Shown: piece after piece, positions 48,829-60,909 of the stretch
How the letters are laid out: the number at the start of each line of letters is the position of its first letter
Numbering within the stretch: position 1 is the first letter of the stretch
Position numbers and translations under genes: made by a program
Notes under the pieces: model-generated
The model's database searches: none
Told to the model about the DNA's origin: nothing
Seen by the model: only the letters and a program-made list of their open reading frames with translations
Assembly: GCF_029784165.1 (NCBI RefSeq)
Contig: NC_073695.1
Location: forward strand, 98,747,485-98,811,484
DNA from: Wyeomyia smithii
Taxonomy: Eukaryota > Arthropoda > Insecta > Diptera > Culicidae
Reading direction: 5' to 3'
Length of the DNA: 64,000 nucleotides

Positions 48829-49062
48829 TGTTCCAGAATCGAGGTGGTGTACAGAAGCCAAAAGGGTAGGAAATTCTCATTCCGATAAAACCAATCTGTC
48901 TTTTGAGTTTGAACGTATCCAATATCTGACTCGTCATGCATTTTCAGACTGTAAACGGATCGCGATGTCAATCTTTTGATGAAAGGGAATCAATTTAAAA
49001 TGTTTCAAGTCATTCAGATAAAGAAAATTATAATCGGGACGAAGTTTGCCTGGTCAGCTAGT
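48775..49062 (+). mobile_element. Possible Helitron-like non-autonomous element
   Basis: The segment ends CAGCTAG followed by T (49063), as expected for the CTRR 3' end of a Helitron. The sequence before it (CGGGACGAAGTTTGCCTGGT) resembles insect repeats with such ends. The 5' end is not defined and I see no clear hairpin, so a LINE 3' end is the alternative. Confidence 0.3.
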
Positions 49063-49619
49063 AATAACAAATAAAATCATTTCAATATTTGTCTGCTACT
49101 TTGAATTATATTTCCAATAAGATTTTTTAAAACCTTCATCAACACAGTGGTGTACGATTTTTTAAAGTGAATTTGCAATGCGATGACAATAAAAAACGTA
49201 AATTATTGGTAATTTTTGAACAAAATGGTAACAATTTGAATGGGTTGAGCATTCAATATTATTTGTAACTCATCAGAGATTGCGAACCTATAGACAAAAA
49301 TAAAATTAAAAAATATGCCTGATATTTTTTTGTTAAATGGCTCATGCTACACAAAAGCTAAAAATTATGAAATCTCGTATTGACAATCTTGTACATCAAC
49401 GCGATATGGAAAGTATTTTTGAAAATGCAGTCAGATTTGTCAGGTCATAAATATATTAGATGAATTAGATGCAAATGCAAGGTTTAGGAAGCAAAAACTA
49501 TAAAAAATACAAGATCAGGGTTACGTATCATTTTTCCACACTACATATATACGAAAATCCTACGCACGCCCAAGTTTTCATTCGATCTAAAATAATTTTT
49601 AAAAAACTATGTAACATCA
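49063..49619. other. unassigned AT-rich sequence between the convergent genes
   Basis: No coding or repeat signature recognised. Confidence 0.35.
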
Positions 49620-49625
49620 TTTATT
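49620..49625 (-). terminator. Candidate polyadenylation signal of gene B
   Basis: AATAAA on the minus strand, about 115 bp beyond the gene B stop codon. Confidence 0.5.
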
Positions 49626-49737
49626 GCGACTCTGTTTAATTTCTTAAACATCACATTAAATACTTGAAACCGACTTACTTAAATTTAGTGATACGATCAA
49701 TAAATACTGATTGCGTAACAACTTTGCAGTCGATGTT

Positions 49738-52700
49738 CTAAACTGCGTCATTTGCGTTAAAACTAATCACACTTAAATTGGTTGCCTTGAAACCATGATT
49801 CAACAGAGGATCCACCGTAGCACTGGTTACGGTCAATAGCTGTTGTGGCGACTGATTAGTCTGCAGGAGCGAACCATACTTCCCTTCGATCGCAAAAGTT
49901 GCCGTGGAGGGAATTTCAACCGATTTCACAGTTTCCACGATAACCTTCGGCTGTGCTGGGGGAGTTGAAGTCTTCGGTGGAGCAACCGTTGTGGTGGTGG
50001 TGGTGGTGGTGGTGGTGGTGGTGGTTGTTGTACTACTACTATCACTCTCCGGGAAAACCTCCAAATAATTGCGCACAGGTTCTACGGTGGGTTTAACTTT
50101 GTAAGCCTCAGGATCAGGCAAAACGGCTCCTCCTTGCAAACTCAACCGGTTGATGTCATAGTCACTCTGTTCCAGTTCAAATTTACGAGTAGCTTCTAGC
50201 GGTTCTCTATCAGTTTTCTTGGGGTATAAGTTCAGATGCACCATAAGTTTACCGTGTGTCGTTGCCGGCAGTTGAGTCTTGACTGTTGGCGATCGAAAAC
50301 GGAGGGTTGTTGAACTGCGGTAATAACCTTCATCCTGTGAGGGTGATTGATTGGACATGGTGTGCTTAACTTGGGCGAAGTGTTGGTTGTTAAAGAAGGG
50401 CGGAAAAGTCATGGTCGAGTAATTTGGAATGGGTCTTCTTTTTACTGTTGGACGACGAAAACTGATGCCACCGTCTGTCATTGGTTCAATATCCAGCATG
50501 ACTGTAAACGGCATTCCTTTTGGGATTCTTTCCGATGTGCCGTAACTTTTCACTGGTGCAAATCGAAACTGATTGGTAGCGAGAAGATTGACATCGCTGG
50601 GACTTGCTGGCCGAAAATTATAAAATAGGTCGGGCATATAAACGTTGGAAACACCCAGCTGGGAATTGATAGTTTGTGGCTTCGCAACGTGAAGTTCGTG
50701 CTGTTTTGACGAGTCACCGAATATCGTTGTTATGTCCCCATTTTTTCTAGGATGACGGTAAATCCCGGAAAACTTTACACGGTGGTTTTGATACATTGGG
50801 TTACTGAATTCGGAAGGATGCTGTTGATACAAGGGCAAGTATTTGTGATTTTGATGCTTTGATGAGGTTAGTTGGCTTAGAACATCTTGAATATTGTTTA
50901 CGGCACGGCTCTCGTGACTTTGCTTGTTGAATGTTTCTTCTGATTCATAAGTTTTATTTGGTTTAGGAAACCCTAACGGGTTGGGTACTCCAGGAACTAC
51001 CAATGGTACTTCAAATGGACGCGGTTGAACTGTCAGTGAAGGTGGAGGATTATCTGCTAGTGAGAATTCTTCCGAAAACCTTCGTATACTACCTAACCTT
51101 GGTGGCTTCAGGTAAGCACTTGGGAATAACACAAGATTGTCTGTGGATTCATATACAGGGCTTTCTGGACCTACTCGACGAAATCGACGTTGTCGGCGTG
51201 CTTCAGCCATTTGTTGTAACTGTAAGCCGGTTGAAGGTTGCGAATCGCTCCCAAGAATTACGAAACCACTGCTCGAGGAAAAGGGTGTCGTCAGCACAGT
51301 ATGACCCATACTGGATTCGATGCTGGTTTCGTTGGAGAAGCTTTCCGCAATCAGGTCGCGTCGAGATGATTCCACTTTGTTCACTATGACGAAGAGGATT
51401 AAAAATACAACAAATGCCAACGCAAGTATCCCGTAGAGAGACACTTTGCGGTGCTGGAGAGATTGCTTTCGTGGTGATTCCTTTGGTGCCTCATATCTGT
51501 AAAAGTAGAAAAATCTATGTCAAACATTGGGCTTGTTTATCAAATAATTTCATTCAAGTCGTGTGTGCAAATAAAAATTTTAAACGGGTTTTGTTCGGTT
51601 TACTTTAGTGACCTGTACATCAGAGCCTGTGCGTTCTCAAGGGACTCATTTTCCCAGTCTGCAAGAAGATCAACTGACTTGATTGTAGCAATTTTAGATA
51701 TTCTATCACGCATTTCTACATAAAAATATCTCTCCCGCATTTTGTGTCACAAATTGTTTTCGCTGCAGAAAGCTTTGATTGGAGAATACTAAAGCGGTTT
51801 TCGTGAAGAGCGATCTATTTACGCCTACGCTGTAAGCGTTATCCCACGGATTGGTATTGGCACTCGCGCATAGCCTATCGAAGCAGGCCCTCTTGCTTGC
51901 CTCTATCGCACTCTTTAGCATCGTTCTTGCAGAACCGAATGTTGCCCGGCGCGCTGTCCTCTGTTTCGCGCACACTGCATCCTCCGTCTTGTAAGGAGGC
52001 AGGCACTGTAAGGTCGGCTATCGCATCAGTCCACCAGCAAACCGGTGCCTTCTCATTCCTAGGTTGGCCAGTTCTAGGCATGGTGGCGTCGCACGCTCGC
52101 GATAGTATGGCAACTAGTTGGTCAGCAGTCGGGCGGAGCCAACTGCCCCCCTTCGCGCTCTCGTCTCATTGCCTCTTCGAATACCTCGGCATCGAATTGC
52201 GATGTATTCCACCCGCGGACGGTCGGAGTGTTGCGGACGTGTCGCTTGCCGCTTCTCGTTGTTGTCTACACTATAGCAAACCGACTTATGGTCGCTATTA
52301 GTGTAGCCATCGTCTACCCTGCCGTTCTTGATCAGTCCTGGGTTGGAGAACGTTATGTCGTTGATCGACTCCGCACCATTTCTGCTGTGTGTACAATTGC
52401 TCCCAACGTTATCCAGTTTTAGGATGAGCTTTGCCAAAGCCTCCAACAAGATCTGACCTCTCTGGTTCGTGAAGCGACTTCCTCCCTCAACAGCCCAAGC
52501 GTTGAAGTCGCCCACCACTATCTACGGCGTTAGGCCTGATAGCTCCGTGGATAACAGGTCGACCATCTGAGTGAACCTTTCAGTAGACCAACGTGGCGGA
52601 GCAGGTTGAAACAACCTTCTGAACCGGGAACTTGCTCGTTCCACATGGCCGCCACACTAGACCTATCCGCAACCCAGTTACTATTTCCGGGAGAGATGCG

Positions 52701-55700
52701 GTAGGGGACCGATACAATGGCGATGTCCGACAACGACTCAGTGGCTGCTTGGTGTATCAGCTGCTGGGCCGCGAAGCAATAGTTCAGGTTCAGTTACGTC
52801 ACCCTTACGTCCGTGATTTCGCAGCCGGCCTACCGGCTGAGCACCTGGGGCCTATAAAAAAGTAGTTGGCGTCCCGTTTTCCGGAACATATCATACACTT
52901 GGGAGACTCCCCGCAGTCCTTCGCTATCGGGACCCTCACAGGTCCAGAACTTATGTGCTTCCTCGAAGTACCAGAAGCAAATGACTGGTTGCTGTAGTAT
53001 GCTCGGGACATACATAGGGATACCATTCGTCCTGATTTAGCAGGACATGTCCTGATTTTGAAGTCCTATTTGGGCGTCCTGATTAATTTTTTATATTTTA
53101 GCATTTGTCCTGATTTTCTTGAGATATTTAACTTTCTGGTGTGGCAAGGAGCAGAATTTTTCAAAATTGCTCAATAAGTGTTTTCGATTCCAGGTCACAA
53201 CGCTCACTGCGATCGAAATTTTTCATTGGTTGAATCTCACTAGAGTAATAAGACGAATCTCTCACGCGTTGACCGTTACAATTAAGCATCTGGCATTTGT
53301 TAAGTTTAAGTTGAAACATTTTAGGTGTGTTGAATTTTTAAAGTATCTACTAATGCGTAATAATTCAAAGTGGTTTGATGAAAGTGAATCGTCAGAGATA
53401 CAGTCAGATTTTTTACTAGGTATTTTTTTACACGGATTTTCGGATTAACGGTTTTTTTCACGCGGATTTTTTATTCGAAGGATATTCAAGTGCAGTTTAT
53501 CAACAACAAAAAAATATGTTTGATTTTGGGATATACCAATTATTACTGGAGTAATGGCCGTTTCCCCGAAACGCTATTTTTTTGCAGAGGCTTGCTGTGA
53601 TCCTGATAGAGACTCAGCGGGTCAACCGAAATCAAAAAACTCATATTATTTCATTAGTTTAGAAGTGTGCCGGGTCCTGGAACGATCGCTTTTATGAGTA
53701 TTTTGTTTTCAGTGCAAACGGGAACGTTTTTCCCAAAAAATGCACGTTTTGAGCGCCAAAAATTGCATTAATTTTTTTTTACGGCAAAATGTAGCTGTGT
53801 GTTTCAAAAAGCGATCGTTCAAGGACCTGCGAATTTATTAACGAAAATTAAAAAAAAAAAGATGAAGGAAATCGGTTCAGTAGTTTTCCCGCAATCAGGA
53901 TCACGGCAAAGTCATTTTTCGGAAAATACTATTCCGAGATAATCGCGTGTAAAGTTTCAAGTTTAGCTTAGGCGGCCGTGGCGAGGCGCGCTGCAAATCG
54001 CTCAAACTTTCTTCCTATTGCTCAGATCTTTATGAAAATTTGTGAAAATGTTCTCAAAATGTTGTATTTGAAGATACTGCAATAAAATGTTTCTCGGTTT
54101 TTTGAAAACTAAAAAGGTATATAACCCCTTAAGCTGGAGAGTCACCTTTGAGGTGAGTGCCCGAACTAGCACATCTTTCCCCAGGACCGTCTCGGCTATC
54201 GTCTTGTAGGTAATCCCTTATTTTTGGCGTCCTTCCGGAGCTCAAGTATCGTCTCACCACACAGTGGGACCAAACTGAAAAAGGCGGACAAAAGACTTTT
54301 TCGACGTTTTAGCATATAGGTGTCTTCAGAGAAGTTTTCTAATATGCAATTGTAAATATTTTAAGATATTCATTGAAAATGTTATTGAGGGGGTATTCAG
54401 TCAAAATAAAAGTAACAACATCTAGTTGCGCAGCGGGGGCCTAGTGTGGTTGGTAACGTCTCCGCCAACCACGCTCGACGCCTGGGTTCGAATCCCACCG
54501 CCGACATAGGTGTCGATGGTTGTGAGGTGGCGTGATCCACTCACAACCAACCCAACTGGTCTAGATTCAATCCTAGCCGACACCGGGAGATTTTCTGAGG
54601 CGAAAAATCTCTGGGATCACGCCTTCCATCGCATGAGGAAGTAGAGCCGTTGGCGCCGGTCCGTTAATAAACGGGCCGTGAGTTAGGGTCCTGGGTGTGG
54701 AGTCGCCTCCCTGGGCGTCGGTGATTGGCCACAACAGTGGCGGAACCAGACCGACGGAAAATAAGCGAGAATAAAAAAAAAAACATCTAGTTGCAAGATA
54801 TCAAATTTAGGTCTTCGGCAAAATTGTAGAACTATAAAATTCATGGATTTTTTTCGAAGACACTAAGTGTCGATATCGTGAAACCATTGAACTACAGTTA
54901 AATTTCTGTCAACACCCCCTTAAAATCAATTTATTGAGTTTCTTGAGTTTGAATCGCATTTAATCGAGTTGACATATTTTACAAAGTTGTTGATATCATC
55001 AAGATACACAACTTTTCTTAAGATTTCAATATTGTATATAGAATGGTTTGCTCAGAACATTAGTTTTGGTCCTAAATTTTACTCATTTTTCAATTAATAT
55101 ATCTCAATGAGTGACACTTTGTGGCAGCCAAAATCAGCATCATTTAATCAGTCATTGTATACACTGGAAGTTACACATCCACAAAGTTTCATGGAATTCT
55201 GGGTGATTGCTGCCAACATCTGGTGGAATTAGTGTGAAATCCGTATACGAGGTCATCAGAAATTTGATTGGTATGATCGAAAAGATTGCTGGAAAAACGT
55301 CGCACCTTCTTGACGCTTCCCACCCTCTACGGTACTCCGGGGACTACCTCATTCGCTTAGCGACCTGCCCCGTAGAGCAGACCGCCGCAAACGAGAGGGA
55401 GTCTGTATGTAGAGGTACAGATGTAGTTGCCCTCCTGGTCCTGGGACTTTCTCGGCCGCCTCCACTCGAGTTACGAGTTCCTTGTGTTCTTTCCTGGTTT
55501 CATCAATGCTAATCCGCAGTAGGAGGAGGGTCTGCTTCAAGTCACTAGCGATTTTCCGCCTATTCGCCAAGAAATCGATTGGGGTATCGAGTTGTTCGGA
55601 CAGCGCCGCCACTCTCGATCACATGCCATACACTTTTCGATGGCCTTGACTAGCAAGGGACCGTTTTTCCACCTCCGGACTACGCCGCATCCGTCTCCAC

Positions 55701-57692
55701 TTTCTTCCGCGGAGACCGCTGGATGCCACCTCGCGCGAAGAGCTTTGGTAGTCCTTCTGCACCCGTCACTGGTTTTTTACTTATTTTTTTTTATTACCTA
55801 ATTTTTTTTATTAATAGGTTCCCTTTCCAACCGCTGTCCTTGTCCATGATGGAGTAGTCGCCTATATGGTCCCATGGTGGTCTATACCGCAGCAGTGAGG
55901 TCATAGCTAAGGTAGGCAGCCATAGCGCCTTATGAGCAACTATGATTCCCCCGACCGGTGCAAGTCAGGAACAACCATCTGATCCTACTCCTGCCTGGTT
56001 TCCACCAGGCAATGGACTCGGAACGTACTGATAGGCCTGCTAGGTTTTATGGGACGGAGACTCCTGCACCGGGTACTACTCCGCCGTTTCAAGCCGTTGT
56101 CACACGATTTCACTAAGGGCGCTCGATGCAGGTGCCAGCCCAATGACGTGGTACCTTTACGAAATTCAACTCATATTTATTCATTATGCTACCAGTTGCC
56201 ATAATCGGCCTTAATGGCATCAGTCCCAGTTAGTGCATTTGGGTGATGAGAGCGGCCCTATTCGCTCCGTCAGAGTTGCTTCCGAGTACATGTGGCTTTT
56301 GCGAAAAGTCGAATGTCCCATGTTCGACTTCACCACCCCTAGGCAACCTTCCGCTGCTGGTCCGGTACTGTTAGGTACTGTCAGTGGTCACGCCACACTT
56401 CGGCCCGCGGTGGCATGCAGCTCTGCCAGATATTTCTTTGTCTGGAATTTTGAAAAGGGTTAGTCAACTAGGAAATTTTTCTACGGCGTTTCTGTTCCGT
56501 GATGCAATATGAAGACTTAAATATTGACCAGTACGTTATAATTGGCCTCCCCTCGATTAAAGCCACTTAAATCGGCCGAAACTTCGAGCAATTTGAACAT
56601 ATTGCCGTAAAATAATTTTATTATAAGACTGAGAAAGTCAAAGTAAACCCATTTGGTGAACGTTGTGCACTTTTGATGCAACCCTGAAAATACTTATTTT
56701 CTATGTCCTTCAAAGCTGAAGATCTCCTAGTGTGACCAGCTTCCGCCAGTCCCGGAAAAAGTTCCAAAATCGTGAAGGTCGTAAAATATCCCAAAAGAGA
56801 TAGAAGCCTAAAAGTACAGGAGGTTATCCAAAACAAACTTCTGGACTGGGTAATTTAAAGTCTTGTCAGAAGTAGCAAGACACTCTGGAACATCAATCTT
56901 TTTTTCTCCTGTATGGACTTCCTCACTGCGACCAGAATCGTTGATCTATTGTGAGAAATGCCCGGGTGTCTGCTGTATCCCACACTTCTATTATTAGCTA
57001 TACCGCTATTGAGAAGTGGCATGCTTATTATTATTTTTTATCAGTGCTTGTGTGTAATGTACTACCCTTCCTTTTACACGCTTACTTTTCTACTATACCA
57101 AGCCTTCTTCCATCTGCCAAATATCGCCAATTATAATTCCCTGGAGAAGTCTCGTTGTGCGTCCTTCTGGCCAGTTTTATTGATAAGAGGGACTTATTTT
57201 TGTTAAGAGGAAGTCACGCAAATGTATTGTAGATTTCAGCGTAAAGGAAGGGTAACTGGTGGGGAGCCTGAGAATAAACCCATGCTTGAAAGTCCTTTTT
57301 GATATCGAATGACCTGATTCTACTAAGATTCGAACCCACGACCACCCGCTTGACAAAGCGGACTCTGTAACCTTGCGGTTACGCAGCTCTCCAAGCACTC
57401 CTGTCTTTTTTTCTTTGCCGAAATCAAACAAATTATGGATTTATATTTTTTTAATTGACATCCAACTATAGTCGACCGAAAAACACTTCCGGAAAAAATG
57501 ATTCTACTCTATAAGCATTCGACCCTAAATATCGATAAACAAAACTTTTCCAACAAAATTGTTTTCACTCAAACCACTTCTTTTCGTTCACTGTTCTATG
57601 AAATCAAATCTCACTCACTTGTACAATCCGAACTGTGACAGCCAGTTGTTGCTGTAAGCCTTCACAAATCCACCCCCGCTATTCATATTCAT
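49738..57692 (-). CDS. Gene B: predicted single-pass membrane protein, two coding exons
   Basis: Exon 1 is 57692-57619 (74 nt, MNMNSGGGFVKAYSNNWLS and on, donor GTGAGTGAG). Exon 2 is 51496-49738 (1,759 nt, acceptor CTACTTTTACAG). The codon split (AA + A) restores Lys and keeps frame, giving 610 residues. A cytoplasmic-type N-terminus with Arg/Lys/His (residues 34-42) precedes a hydrophobic segment at about 46-66 (LALAFVVFLILFVIVNKV), suggesting a type II protein with a large outer part. The rest is Ser/Pro/Tyr-rich with basic stretches and a poly-Thr run encoded at about 49988-50030. No enzyme domain is visible and I do not recognise the family. An alternative in-frame AUG lies at 57716. The 6.1-kb intron is full of transposons. 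The gene converges with gene A. Confidence 0.75.
51840..52790 (-). pseudogene. R1-type ORF2 endonuclease remnant
   Basis: Minus-strand frames contain SDIAIVSVPYRISPGNSNWV, VGDFNAWAVEGGSRFTNQRG and CFDRLCASANTNPW, matching the endonuclease and pre-RT part of the intact ORF2 at 1398-4460. The catalytic region reads SVPY and EGGS where the intact copy has SDPY and EWGS. Stops and frameshifts are frequent, and everything downstream of the linker is missing. Confidence 0.8.
52805..53026 (-). pseudogene. R1-type gag zinc-knuckle remnant
   Basis: The minus strand reads SILQQPVICFWYFEEAHKFW and later PKCMICSGKRDANYF, aligned to the knuckles of ORF1 at 1186-1370. Cys to Trp/Tyr changes break the first knuckle. 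Confidence 0.75.
53679..53840. repeat. Inverted repeat inside a dispersed AT-rich insert
   Basis: GGGTCCTGGAACGATCGCTT (near 53680) and its near-inverse AAAGCGATCGTTCAAGGACC (near 53815) face each other about 110 bp apart. They are part of the 53027-54125 insert that splits the R1 copy. Confidence 0.65.
54430..54781 (+). mobile_element. tRNA-derived SINE (type 3), about 352 bp, 12-bp target duplication
   Basis: The head GGGGCCTAGTGTGGTTGGTA carries an A-box-like sequence, and GGGTTCGAATCCC is a canonical B box. The tail is AGCGAGAATAAAAAAAAA. AACATCTAGTTG lies on both sides (54417-54428, 54782-54793). It is inserted in a non-R1 repeat (54263-55230) within the broken LINE. Confidence 0.9.
55349..55640 (-). 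pseudogene. R1-type gag N-terminal remnant
   Basis: The minus strand reads LDTPIDFLANRRKIASDLKQ then LLLLRISIDETRKEHKELV and VEAAEKVPGPGG. It is a charged helical N-terminus absent from the copy at 562. It shows what the truncated copy has lost. Confidence 0.65.
56905..57393 (-). mobile_element. SINE type 2, long copy in the gene B intron
   Basis: It matches 36240-36726 over its whole length: head GAGCTGCGTAACCGCAAGGT, B box GGGTTCGAATCTT and an A-run end (plus-strand T's at about 56899-56906). No clear target duplication is preserved. It lies about 225 bp from exon 1 of gene B. Confidence 0.85.
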
Positions 57693-57716
57693 CTTAATCC
57701 CAAAACATCTGTTCAT

Positions 57717-59112
57717 ATGCCCAAAAATGATAACATTTTACACAACAATCTATTGGTTGGTTTCTTCTCAAACAGCCAGCCAAAGTTTCGCACAAAATAT
57801 CCTGCTTCCGAACTGTATCATCGCGTTCTCCACAATCAACTGAAACAATTCCAACCATTGAGGACACTTCACGCCTTCTGAAGTCTGCCATCAACCAACG
57901 ACTGTGAAGACAAATGCTCCACAGAAAGGTAAAAATCGATGACGATTTCCATTTCCATGGTGGCTTCCATCGTTAGTTGAGCCGCTGCTCCACCCTGTGC
58001 GATACTGGCATTATCTTTGGCAAATTTTTATGACACTTGTTTCAAGTGTTGATCTATTCAGCAGCATGCAAAGCAAGTTAGTCATTTAAAAATTTCACTA
58101 GCGTAGATAATCTCTCATTCTGCTCCGAATGGATGACTGAATCTGAAGTTTTTGGTATCACTATTAAAATCCCTAGTAGTGCTATCAAAAAAAAATTATC
58201 AATAGATTGTTGAAGAAGTAATTTTTTTAAGTTTTAGAAGGTTTTCCGTTTGTTATCATTTGAACAAAAAACACTGATGTTCTGATTTAAAACATACAAA
58301 TTTTGATCGGAATTTTAACACTCAATCCTTTCAATTGTCCCCGCAAACAGTGGCGATAAAAGATGCACTAGAAGCAGCACATGTTTACTTGAAGTTTTAT
58401 GCTGAAGGTGCTACCAAGCGCGTAATTAACCACCGCCAAAGCAGCAAACCTGAACGATGGCACGGATGTTTGCACATGTGCGTTCAACACAGTTAACCGC
58501 GGTCTTAATTTGTTGTCAACCAAGCGAAAAAGCTAAATTTTAACGACCCCTCAAAAGCGAGGCCGGTTTAGTTTTTCGGATGTCTCCCTGCTGTTTCGAT
58601 TTCATTCGGAAGTTAACTCAAAAGCAAGTGTTTATAAGTCTATTTGAGGTTCGATTCGAGGAAACGAACGATTTGCAACTAGAGCGTGCGCGATACTTGC
58701 TATGAATGTCAATTGAGCCGTTCGATTGATCGGAGACGTATTGAATGTTCGCAGAATATCTTAACGGTTTTATAGGATTGTATTGTGTAATCTTCAACTT
58801 GTTTGTCTTCAGAGAGATGCATTATGACAGAATTGAACTTGTGTAAATAATATTTTACGCGGCAGCCAGGCTCTTCTGGGCGTGATAATTTGAATTCAAA
58901 ATGATTTGTGTACATAGCTGAGCAATATATCTTTCTTTTATCGGAAATTGAACATAGCGCCGCATTTATTATCCTCAGTTGCAATGCTATATGCATGCAA
59001 ATTATTACTAATCGAAACATTGGCTGCTCAGTACAGATTGGCATGTTTTCTTGTACAACAGTTAACCGGCAAACATTAAAGAGAGAACAGTGGCACACGT
59101 GAAGGCAGTTGG
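57717..59112. other. Gene B upstream region, unassigned
   Basis: Presumably contains the 5' UTR and promoter of gene B near its lower end. I could not identify a core promoter or any other gene. Confidence 0.35.
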
Positions 59113-59116
59113 TTAA

Positions 59117-60079
59117 CTCGTAAAGACCCGAGACGAAGCTTATTTTTTGAAAATGATCGTACTCGGCACTGGCGCGGTCGATTTGGGAAAACTTGGAATA
59201 TTATTCAAGGGTAATAGTTGCTTTATGTTTTGGTATAGGTACCACCCCTCCGGACCCCTCCCCATTCCCGTGAGATGCAAATATGTCTGTGTTTTTCGCT
59301 ACTTTTTTCAAACAGATTGAGCAAATGAAGAGAATTTTCATAGGTATTAATTGTTTCATTTATCAAATCATGTCAGGTAGATGAAATATGACAAATAAGA
59401 ATGAATTTGGAAGTTTTCAGAATATTTCAGTACAAAATCACAAAACTACGTATTTTTAAAAAATTTCAAAAAACATTGTCCTCCTTCAAGTTTTTAGTTC
59501 TACATTTTTAGAATATGGTTTCTTGAATTCCTACACGATGAAATATTTATTCTAGCATGCACATATTTCGAGAAAAATGGGTTTGAATTTAATAAAGTAC
59601 GAGTTTTTATGAAAAGTTGATTTTCTCAAAATCTTTGCATACTAGAATAAATATTTCATCACGTATGGATTCAGGAAACCATATTATAAAAATGTAGAAA
59701 AAAAAACTGGAAGGACGACAATGTTTTTTGAATTTTTTTAAAAATACGTAGTTTTGTGATTTTGAACTGAAATATTCTGGAAACTTCTCAATTCACTCTT
59801 TTTTGTCATATTTCATCTACCTGACATGATTTGATACATGGAACAATTAATACCTATGTAAATTCTCATCATTTGCTCAATCTGTTTGAAAAAGTAGCAA
59901 AAAACACAGACATATTTGCATCTCACGGAAATGGGGAGGGGTCCAATGGGTTGGTACCTATACCAAAACTTAATGCAACTATTCCCCTTGAATAATATTC
60001 CAAGCTTTCTCAAATCGACCGCGCCAGTGCTGAGAACGATCATTTTCAAAAAATAAGTTCCGTCTCGGGTCTTTACGGG
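59117..60079. mobile_element. Giant palindromic piggyBac-like MITE, second copy, 963 bp
   Basis: TTAA flanks (59113-59116, 60080-60083), end CTCGTAAAGACCCGAGACG and inverse CGTCTCGGGTCTTTACGGG. The two halves are inverse repeats with the centre near 59598. It shares the body with 30135-31310 (for example CAAATATGTCTGTGTTTTT) but is about 210 bp shorter. Confidence 0.85.
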
Positions 60080-60083
60080 TTAA

Positions 60084-60905
60084 AAATGGTCTGGGTGTAG
60101 CCTAACTAAAGGCGTAATTTCAAAACATGTCTTGTGCTTTTTCCGTTTATAGTTCGGCCTATTAACTGGAAAGCTTGTGTTGTATGACAATTTCCTGCTT
60201 TAATCTGTTACATTGATATTAACTGCATATACACTGAAGCCGTATTTTACGCGTCTTTTCTACACAGATTTCGAATACTTTTTTTTAATTTTATGCGTTC
60301 GTCTTATGAGCGGCTCACGGATCTCCGCGGAAAAAAGCGACTTTAGTGTTAATTTTGTTTCCTCATTAACATTCAAATAAATTCTTCTAAAACGTAAAAT
60401 TTGAACCTGAAACTAATGGTTGTTTTTTCTTTGAATTTTACTATTTGAAGAAGGTAGTTTAAACAGAAAAAATCATCTTTTTTATCAAGATATATTGTTT
60501 CGTGTTTTACATATTTATTTATTCATAGGAATACAACTTTTTTTTTTGAATTCTAAAAGCGCAAAAGACAAAATTTAATAAAGCTTTCTGTCAGGTTAGT
60601 CATTTGCGTAGGAGCTTTATGGACAACTCAACCTAACACCAAACGGTGTTGAAGCCAAAAATGACCGACTTTGAGTCAGCACTCCGAATTTTCAAGGGCA
60701 CAACACTCGGCAACAGTTAATGCATCACCTGTGTAAACGCTATTTCAGGTTTGCTGCGCTGCCGGTACCCGGATAACTGTCCCATAATGAAAAACAACAT
60801 GTTGAGAAAACGGCGATTTAATATTATCCGTAAATTTTCTGATTTCCAGCTATTACATCCAAAACCAATGACCAGAACAGTTTCATGACACCACAAGTTT
60901 AACGT
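60084..60905. other. unassigned sequence
   Basis: No coding or repeat signature recognised. Confidence 0.35.
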
Positions 60906-60909
60906 TGAG

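Larger units (their letters stand above)
51720..56460 (-). mobile_element. Broken R1-clade LINE related to the copy at 562-4673, in the gene B intron
   Basis: On the minus strand from high to low coordinate: probable 5' UTR (55640-56460), gag N-terminus (55349-55612), middle gag (about 54140-54262), gag knuckle region (52805-53026) and endonuclease (51875-52733), ending near SANTNPWDNAYS at about 51840. The RT domain is absent. The body is broken by insertions at 53027-54125 and 54263-55230. The relationship is clear from parallel phrases such as SANTNPW and AGDFNAWAVEWGS-like text. Confidence 0.8.

Noticed and set aside
54430..54510. Possible tRNA gene
   Set aside because: SINE head with tail and target duplication.
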